Assembly (NCBI GenBank): GCA_963995525.1
Contig: OZ023205.1
Span: 65,668,621 to 65,732,620 of the forward strand
DNA: 64,000 nucleotides
Reading direction: 5' to 3'
Source of the DNA: Escarpia spicata
Lineage: Eukaryota > Annelida > Polychaeta > Sabellida > Siboglinidae
A model generated the notes under the pieces. That model made no database searches. It had not been told where the DNA came from and was given only the letters and a program-made list of their open reading frames with translations. A program made the position numbers and the translations under genes. This document shows positions 58,123-64,000 of the stretch, one piece after another; position 1 is the first letter of the stretch, and each line of letters begins with the position of its first letter.

Positions 58123-58417
58123 ATTTCAGGTCCGGAGTGTGATTATTCTTAACATTTTAAAAGTCTTGGTTGGTCATCATCGAATAATAAAGATTAAAAC
58201 ACACAGGGAAGCAACATGAATCAGAATGAATCATTTATGAGATGAAATTACTTATTGCAGCTTCTCGGTTTTTTATATATCTATAACAATACTGCTAATG
58301 TTGTATATGCCGAAATATGGGCTCTGTCATCCAGAGGTACAGGAGACTAGTATGGACTCAGTCACAGGCCTGGCCTTGGGATGAGCCCACATTTCTCTCT
58401 TTAACTTAATCTCTTTA

Positions 58418-58476
58418 ATAAACATCATTCATTTGGCCTTATTTCATCACTATTCACGACTTGTGTTGGTGCTTGC
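58418..58476 (+). repeat. Diverged relic of the YR element 3' end
   Basis: AATAAACATCATTCATTTGG, CCTTATT, TCA.TATTCACGACTTG, GTGTTG and CTTGCAT follow the same order and spacing as the last 70 bp of B1/B2 (AATAAA, CAT.ATTTGGCCT, ATACCTGACTTGCGTTG, CTGCAT). A 30-bp motif ATGAAATTACTTATTGCAGC at its right edge also occurs at 58240. Confidence 0.5.
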
Positions 58477-59091
58477 ATGAAATTACTTATTGCAGCTTCC
58501 CGGTATACCGGGCACGGTCCTTCTGGCAAATTGCTTTTGATTTGATTTGATTATCAGAGTCACAAAATTTACCATTGAAAAGAAATTGAAAGGGACACAC
58601 TGTGTAAGTATGCAGGTACACATTAAGTATACATGTAACAACATGAACATGTAAATATTTTTTATGCATTATAATAACGACTATTGTCATTCCATTATAG
58701 GGATAATGATTGATTGGATTTATTTATGTTGGTGACGACTCTAACAATCAATGCCTATGATCGAGCAAGTAATGTATGAGAAGACAGTTTTTTAGAAATT
58801 AAAGGTATTTATTACGTTGCAATACATAAACAATACAATGCACAATAATAATAGCATATGTACATTAAGCATATATATGTAATATTTAAAATAAAATTGT
58901 ATTTGCAATAATTCAGCTATTTACATAACATTTTTATATGCCGACGTATTGCACATAAAAAAATTACTTTAAATATTTACATGTTTTGAAATATTTACAT
59001 GTTGAATACAAATTTTGTTTTTGGCAAATGCCATACTCTGTAACAATGCAAGTTAATGACACGTCATTAAGTTTGTCTATTAATCTACAGC

Positions 59092-59375
59092 TACCTCAAA
59101 GTCTACAACAAACGGGGAAAGAAGTGGACTATTATCCTGAGCGAGAACTGAAACAGTATGTGTACATAGTGTCCCTTCAGGAGAAGATCGTCCGAGCATG
59201 CACTGATGATCCACTGCCAAAACGCAGGATGTGTGGACTTAAACCTGATGACCCGCGCAACATTGCACCAACACTAGCAGCAGTGCCTGCGCCACCAACA
59301 GCAGATCTAGTGGCAAGGCATCAAACCCGATTTGTAAAAAAAAAGAAATATGCCCAAGATGGAAATTGTCGATGA
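59092..59375 (+). CDS. Candidate terminal exon of an unknown gene
   Basis: Preceded by a 3' splice-like TTTGTCTATTAATCTACAG. The frame reads LPQSLQQTGKEVDYYPEREL, KQYVYIVSLQEKIVRACTDD, PLPKRRMCGLKPDDPRN, then an Ala/Pro-rich APTLAAVPAPPTADLVARHQ and a basic end FVKKKKYAQDGNCR before TGA. 94 codons with balanced composition. I do not recognise it. It faces the P2X7-domain gene tail to tail (59375 versus 59515). Confidence 0.4.
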
Positions 59376-59491
59376 TTAACCTACATGTGAAGTACCGGTA
59401 ACATTTATTTTTTTAATAACAAACTATTATCGATTAATTTAAAAATTACCATGGTTACCTGATGATGTGTGGTTATATAAAGTTTACACAC

Positions 59492-59497
59492 TTTATT
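59492..59497 (-). terminator. Polyadenylation signal of the P2X7-domain gene
   Basis: AATAAA on the minus strand 18-23 bases after the stop codon, in the sequence AAGAATAAAGTGTG followed by further GT-rich DNA. Confidence 0.6.
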
Positions 59498-59514
59498 CTT
59501 GACAAGTGATGATT

Positions 59515-59775
59515 TCAACCTAATGTATGAACTTTGAAACCAGAGTACTGTCCACTTGCACTCGGAAATGTCTGCCTAATTTTCCACACCCAACAGCTCG
59601 GAATAACATGTCGGTTCCCTGTTCCCAGTTTGCCATGTCGCCAGAAAACAAACTGGTGATAGGCATAATGTCGCATGGCATCATTGTCTCCTCGTGCTGG
59701 CACGCTAAACACATCTGCTCTGTAGCGTCCCACCATTGTCAAAACTGTGGGGTCGAGTATGAGTAAGTCCACTTC
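59515..59775 (-). CDS. P2X7 C-terminal-domain protein, terminal exon
   Basis: Begins after a strong acceptor (TACATTTCTTTTTAG) with EVDLLILDPTVLTMVGRYRA, then DVFSVPARGDNDAMRHYAYH, QFVFWRHGKLGTGNRHVIPS, CWVWKIRQTFPSASGQYSGF and KVHTLG TAA/TAG. The (R)xxAYxQFxxWxHGxLGxGNRxVIPSCxVWxIRxxFPxxxGxYxGF pattern is the zinc-binding intracellular domain first known from the P2X7 receptor C-terminus (P2X7_C) and spread through invertebrate proteins. The conserved Cys of IPSC is present. It joins in phase 0 to the exon at 62136-62284. Cytoplasmic; function in such proteins is not established. The gene is intact over both exons seen. Confidence 0.82.
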   Translation of the reverse strand, partial: EVDLLILDPTVLTMVGRYRADVFSVPARGDNDAMRHYAYHQFVFWRHGKLGTGNRHVIPSCWVWKIRQTFPSASGQYSGFKVHTLG

Positions 59776-60113
59776 CTAAAAAGAAATGTATACGCCAGTA
59801 CATTCAAACTGTAGCAGTAGCATTGAAATGAAACATGATTATGTATGTGTGCATTGGAATGAAATATGATTATGTATGTGTGATTAAGTTTTTTGAGTAA
59901 AACTGGGTTTGTGGTCTGATTTGGACTTTCAGACGCAGAATTTATATTTTTGGATTTGCGCGGAAAACCCAGTGTATCAGCATTTTCCATTCATTATTAT
60001 GTCGCAATGCTGATGTTTCTGTGTATTATCATTGGGATTAACAAGGTTCCAAAGAATGTGTTATCCATCTGTTTGTTGTAATGGTTAGACCTATTGATAT
60101 GTATTTAGGTCGT

Positions 60114-61890
60114 AGGTCAAACGGGTGCCAGACGTTTTGGTAAAGGAAACTTTGGGCAACAGACATTTTGGTAACCACACATTTTGTAATAGGACATTGC
60201 GGTAAGACCAACAAAATTAATAATCTTTACAGTGTGTACATCTTTTTACAAAACTATTTAGAATACCAGGCACCAATAGTGGCTAATAATAATGTTTTAA
60301 TTTGAATGAATGTGAACTATGGTTGTATCAAGAAAAATGTATTCCATCCAAAGTAACACAAATATTCAGTATAAAAATTCTGATGCTGCAGGTTCAGGGC
60401 AGTGGTTGTGGACAATTCTCAACACTGGATTTGCTGGTAGCAAGTCTGTGTACACACTACCATGGCACGACTTGCTTGCACGATATACATGTGCAGCGCC
60501 ACTGTATCACACCATTTTTCTGTCTCCTTGGTATAAGCATAGCCATTCCACAAAAGCGTAGCTTTCCCCTTGTTGTTGTCGACAACTCCATGTTCGCAGG
60601 TGTGACATTACCTTATGTGTGTCTGGATATCAATGTGTGCAGCGAGCCACTGATTGGCTGTAGCAATTGAGCACTCTAACCAGTCCCCTCTAACCCATGG
60701 ATTTAAATAACCATGACTGACTGACTGCTGTTGCCTGGGAAGCCATGTTCCCTTCCCCTGCCTTGAAAGTTCATCAAATAAGCACTAACTAACACTATAT
60801 CTGACTGCTAGTGGGGAGCCAAGCCCACTGTCTGGAAAAGTGACCAATCTAATTTCTAAATGGTTGAGTTGATTGGCACCACTGGCATGGCAGACTGAAC
60901 AGGTTTTAACTCATTGATAGATTTTATTACTTCACAGATTTACTTTATCATGTGTAATTAGTCCTTTGGGCCGAATGTTCGTTGCACTATTGCCATCACT
61001 CTGCGTCTGCCGTTAGCTGCTGTATCTCAGAAAAAAACCAAAACTGGTAAATTTTCACAATTTGCCTATTTAAAAAAAAAATTCTTCAGTAACTTTTTCT
61101 CAAATTTTGCATAGACATTTCATGTGGTAGTTCCACTATACACAAGCAATCTGTATTTGATTGAATTATTCTAAGGGCACCAAAAGTCCCCTAAAATTAT
61201 AAATTTGCTAACTAAATTGTTTATAGCAGGGAGAACAGCCTGGAGCTCTATTGACTGATTGACACTTTCTTAAACAACCTTTAACTGTGCTACATGCGAG
61301 AATGCAGCTCACCAACTCTCCTGCAAGGTTTCTACAACCACTGGATATCAGCCTAAATAATAATTTGGTTCAAATTGTACAGTATTTTTAATAACACATT
61401 GACTAATATATATAATCTTCACGAAACGATCTACTTGAATATTTTATTTCTAGGTGTTTCTTCACTGGCATGTATGTAGTCTCCACTAAACATGTCAACA
61501 TTTTACTTCCATCATAACCCTTAATGATCTGTAACTATGATTCACCAAAAACCATTCCATTAATAATTACAAACTCACAATATAGTCCAAAGGACTTTTA
61601 AGTTCAACAAATCTGACAAAACGTTCCATATGCATAATAATAAATAATGATAAATTAACAAAATGTACTGTCTATTACAAACATGTATATAATTATCTAT
61701 ACAAGACACTTTTAAAAATGACCATATAATTCTGATTATTTTTCAGTAGTTTTACCGAAATGTCCTATTACGGAAATGTTTTATTACCAATATGTCCTGT
61801 TACCGAAATGTCCTGTTAACAAAATGTTTGTTGCCCAACTGTCCATGGCCAAAGTGTCCTTTACCAAAACGTCATGGATTCAGGTCAAAC
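60114..61890. mobile_element. Mutator-like non-autonomous element with 9-bp target duplication
   Basis: AGGTCAAAC occurs directly at 60114-60122 and 61882-61890. Between them the ends are inverted: GCCAGACGTTTTGGTAAAGG at left, and CCTTTACCAAAACGTCATGG at right. Both subterminal zones carry strings of GGACATTTYGGTAA-type units (about four at left, seven at right). A 9-bp duplication is typical of Mutator-like elements. No transposase is encoded. It lies in the intron of the P2X7-domain gene and contains another MITE. Confidence 0.75.
60959..61596. mobile_element. AGTCCTTTGG element nested in the Mutator-like element
   Basis: Starts TTAGTCCTTTGGGCC and ends AGTCCAAAGGACT. The left 240 bp are the inverse of the right end of 22061-23726 (GCCATCACTCTG, AGTAACTTTTTCTC, TGCATAGACAT, AATCTGTATTTGATTGAATT). 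Shorter than the first copy. Confidence 0.7.
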
Positions 61891-62135
61891 ACACATATAT
61901 GATATGACTTTGTTTGCAAAAAATATATACTATATAGGTAGTAACAAATCTGTAATTTCATAAAATGGTGTTACAAATCGTACAGGGGTGTATGGCAGGA
62001 AGAAGGAGGTCAGTAATACAAATTTGTGGGAATTAGACATGGTTTGTTGGATGACATGATGATCCCAAAAGATGTGGGATAGAGATTCACACCCTTGTCA
62101 CACCACCCTCATTTCTTTAAAAGTACACGTCTCAC

Positions 62136-62284
62136 CGGTCTCAGGCTGATGCATTTGTCTGGGCGCATGTTGCAGCACAGCCACTCTACATCACGCCTTC
62201 TCCCCACACCCCTTCCTCTTGCTGCACCCTGTCGTCTAACTGCCCCTCTTCCACTGCAGTTGTTTCCCTGGAACCATTCAAATT
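62136..62284 (-). CDS. P2X7 C-terminal-domain protein, upstream exon
   Basis: 149-bp exon bounded by an acceptor (TCTGTTTATCCAG) and a donor (CCG|GTGAGA at 62135). Reads EFEWFQGNNCSGRGAVRRQG, AARGRGVGRRRDVEWLCCNM and RPDKCISLRP. The WLCC...KC motif supplies metal-ligand cysteines of the domain. The codons CISLRP followed by EVDLLILDPTVL of the next exon give the usual spacing between the third Cys and the LDxxVL block, so the two exons splice directly across a 2.36-kb intron. The Arg/Gly-rich stretch in the middle is unusual and could be an insertion in the domain. The exon begins in phase 1; exons further upstream (beyond 62284) are not certain. Confidence 0.72.
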
Positions 62285-62470
62285 CTGGATAAACAGATAA
62301 TGACATTGTGATATTTGTGTATATATATAACAATAACATGTATTATGTGTACTTAGTCAATGATTTACAGTGCATGGCAATACTTTTAAAAACGTGCTTT
62401 TACTGCCATAAACCTTGAAACATAGTCGCACGCACATTACAGAAAAAAGTAAATAGACCGTCTTATTTAC

Positions 62471-62645
62471 TTTTATTTCATCACGGTTGTATATGTAAGC
62501 CAGTAAGGCCAATAAAATAAAGACGCCGGAGATCACCCCTACGACCTGCACAATTTCCAACACAACACCGTCAACTAATGCGACAAGAAATGTCCCAGTC
62601 ACTGACAAGCGCATCCCCCAAACAAAATCAAACACGCTATGAGCG
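62471..62645 (-). CDS. Possible exon with one transmembrane segment
   Basis: Minus-strand open stretch AHAHSVFDFVWGMRLSVTGT, FLVALVDGVVLEIVQVVGVI, SGVFILLALLAYIYNRDEIK, followed by a donor-like AAA|GTAAAT at 62470. About 23 hydrophobic residues ending YIYNRDE look like a membrane span with a charged cytoplasmic end. It lies upstream of the P2X7-domain exons, but its phase-0 end does not fit the phase-1 start of the exon at 62284, so I cannot join them. Resemblance to the second P2X membrane span is too weak to claim. Confidence 0.3.
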
Positions 62646-63041
62646 TGGGCTACAGCTGATTGTTATGCACTATGAGTATGATTCGCCAGTCGACGTTGTA
62701 GGCCTATTCCGCAAAGAAGGAATCGTAACGAATGCATTCAAATTAAATTATGCTACCGATTTCAAGAAAACTAGTACATACACTCATAATATGATCTAAG
62801 TTTAACCAATAGACAGTAGACACGAAACTAGTCATACTGGTATTAGATGATAGTGTTAATTGTAGGACCCTTCGAGTTCGTGTTGTCTGTTTTTGTGTTG
62901 ATCGGGCGGTATACTCGAGACGATATTGACGGAAAAAACTAAAGTGCTGTAGTGCGGAGCAGCACTGTAATTAGGTCACACCCAAGATAAGTACGCACAA
63001 CCGCATTACACCCTAACAATACACCCCCCACACATACACCC

Positions 63042-63049
63042 TATAAATA
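63042..63049 (+). promoter_or_regulatory. TATA box
   Basis: TATAAATA in CCCTATAAATACCCG, about 30 bp upstream of a GC-rich, CpG-rich exon-like stretch. Confidence 0.55.
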
Positions 63050-63071
63050 CCCGTGCTACACAATAGCCAGG

Positions 63072-63176
63072 GTCCGTATTGCCGCCGCCGCCGCCGAGAA
63101 GCACAGCCCCTCATCGAGGAGACGCTCCCGTCGGCCTTCGGCCTCCGCTGCGGGGTACACCATTGTGCCTGCCCAA
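63072..63176 (+). other. Candidate first exon of a gene running rightward
   Basis: Starts about 30 bp after the TATA box, contains a (CCG)5 run (63079-63095) and a CpG-rich body, and ends at a consensus donor (CCCAA|GTAAGTG at 63177). No ATG lies in an obviously coding frame, so it may be 5' UTR. The rest of the gene would lie to the right of the window. Confidence 0.4.
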
Positions 63177-63268
63177 GTAAGTGCCGCGCACAATATTGGC
63201 GCTGCGAGCAGGGTATATTTCTGCTAGCGAATCTGCGTTATAGTTCCACGTTAAACCATTTATATTCT

Positions 63269-63524
63269 ACGCGCAATTAACCAGGAGAAACCTGTCGGTT
63301 TTCAAGCGTTAATTGTTTAAACATTTACGAGCCAATTTTCCAGTGCGTATGATAGGAATCTGCCGGTTCTGCTTACGCATAAAATGAAGTAATTATACGC
63401 GCAATTAACCAGGAGAAACCTGTCGGTTTTCAAGCGTTAATTGTTTAAACATTTACGCGCCAATTTGCCTGTGCGTATGATAGGAATCTGTCGGTTCTGT
63501 CTACGCATAGTATGAAGTAATTAT
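63269..63524. repeat. 128-bp tandem duplication
   Basis: Two units start ACGCGCAATTAACCAGGAG at 63269 and 63397 and differ at about seven positions. Each carries CCTGTCGGTTTTCAAGCGTT and GTGCGTATGATAGGAATCTG. It lies in the presumed first intron. From 63525 to the window end I see no gene. Confidence 0.92.
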
Positions 63525-64000
63525 ACGTGAGATAAGTTCTGCTAATTATCATATAGCAGTATTCAAACGCTTATTTGAAAGGTCTGCAATTACAATTTGA
63601 CGTCGGGACAACCAGTATACGGGCGTGGTCGCTGGCAGCATACAACCAGCGTCGCCGTCGGTTGCTACGCGACTGCTAGCTGACTCGAACTGGGTTTAAC
63701 CCTTTGATCACGCCGTGGTGTTTACATGACCCACGGATAGCTTTATAATTGAATTCTTTCTTAAGTTTAGTTAAGAGTTTATCGTGTTTATGACATTCTT
63801 GTTAATCATAAATCAAGCTATATTTTTGGTTTACTTCCTGAACTTACTAATTGGGTATTATCGCCAACGTAATTGTAATGTATCTATCGCGTGATACTGT
63901 TTACTGTTCTCACTAAAACGTGTTGGTAATTGTGCAATTATATTGATTTTCTTAAAAAAATCTGAGCTGCACTGTTCAGTTTGATTTGAATTACCTAATT

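Noticed and set aside
62471..62645. Second membrane span of a P2X channel
   Set aside because: Only a hydrophobic stretch and a weak GMRL.VTGT resemblance are visible, and the splice phase does not fit the P2X7-domain exon. Kept only as a low-confidence exon.

Overview
This window is animal nuclear DNA, most likely from a marine invertebrate. A lophotrochozoan such as a mollusc, brachiopod or annelid, or a cephalochordate, would fit; I cannot name the species. The reasons are: AT-rich intergenic DNA; spliced genes with GT/AG borders, AATAAA signals and TATA-like promoters; a secreted fibrinogen-related gene; a P2X7-type C-terminal domain gene; and a dense mix of invertebrate-type mobile elements, including non-LTR elements with an esterase domain or a 2A-like peptide, Ty3/gypsy, tyrosine-recombinase retroelements, and TIR transposons and MITEs. 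No bacterial-style operon or CRISPR array was seen.

Layout. 0-0.7 kb: purine microsatellites. 1.0-3.0 kb: a broken gene for a putative DDD transposase-like protein. 6.6-9.9 kb (minus): a CR1/L2-like retrotransposon with an esterase domain. 10.8-14.1 kb (plus): a second CR1-like retrotransposon whose first reading frame carries a 2A-like peptide and a damaged PHD finger. 15.7-17.0 kb: a 1.3-kb palindrome with tRNA-like promoter boxes in both arms. 17.0-20.4 kb: two broken copies of a second, divergent member of the DDD family. 20.8-28.2 kb: hAT-like, AGTCCTTTGG-type and ACTTGTCCG-type inverted-repeat elements and a 22-bp minisatellite. 28.7-32.1 kb: fragments of several retrotransposons. 32.15-33.6 kb: a 50-bp-period pyrimidine-rich VNTR. 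34.0-38.5 kb: two candidate host exons, tandem promoter-like repeats, a satellite and scrambled Ty3/gypsy pieces. 39.1-40.1 kb: a non-LTR RT remnant and a long GA microsatellite.

40.9-41.6 kb holds the best host gene in the first two thirds, a secreted fibrinogen-related protein cut by a 200-N assembly gap. Beyond the gap, 41.8-45.3 kb and 46.9-50.5 kb are inverted copies of one 3.5-kb segment (a CR1-like element plus its flank). Both share the same inactivating lesions, so the segment was duplicated after the element had died, or the assembly joined two haplotypes head to head. 53.9-57.3 kb holds the 3' part of a tyrosine-recombinase retroelement (RNase H, recombinase) followed by a 74-bp satellite and a B1-A2-B2 split-direct-repeat end with its own promoter. 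59.5-62.3 kb (minus) holds two exons of a P2X7 C-terminal-domain gene, with a 1.76-kb Mutator-like element and a nested MITE in its intron. The window ends with a TATA-box promoter and first exon at about 63.05 kb and a 128-bp tandem duplication.

Nearly every mobile-element reading frame is broken by stops or frameshifts; the exception is the 416-codon RT reading frame at 48.6-49.9 kb. All similarity statements come from reading the sequence by eye and from knowledge of protein families. No database search was run.
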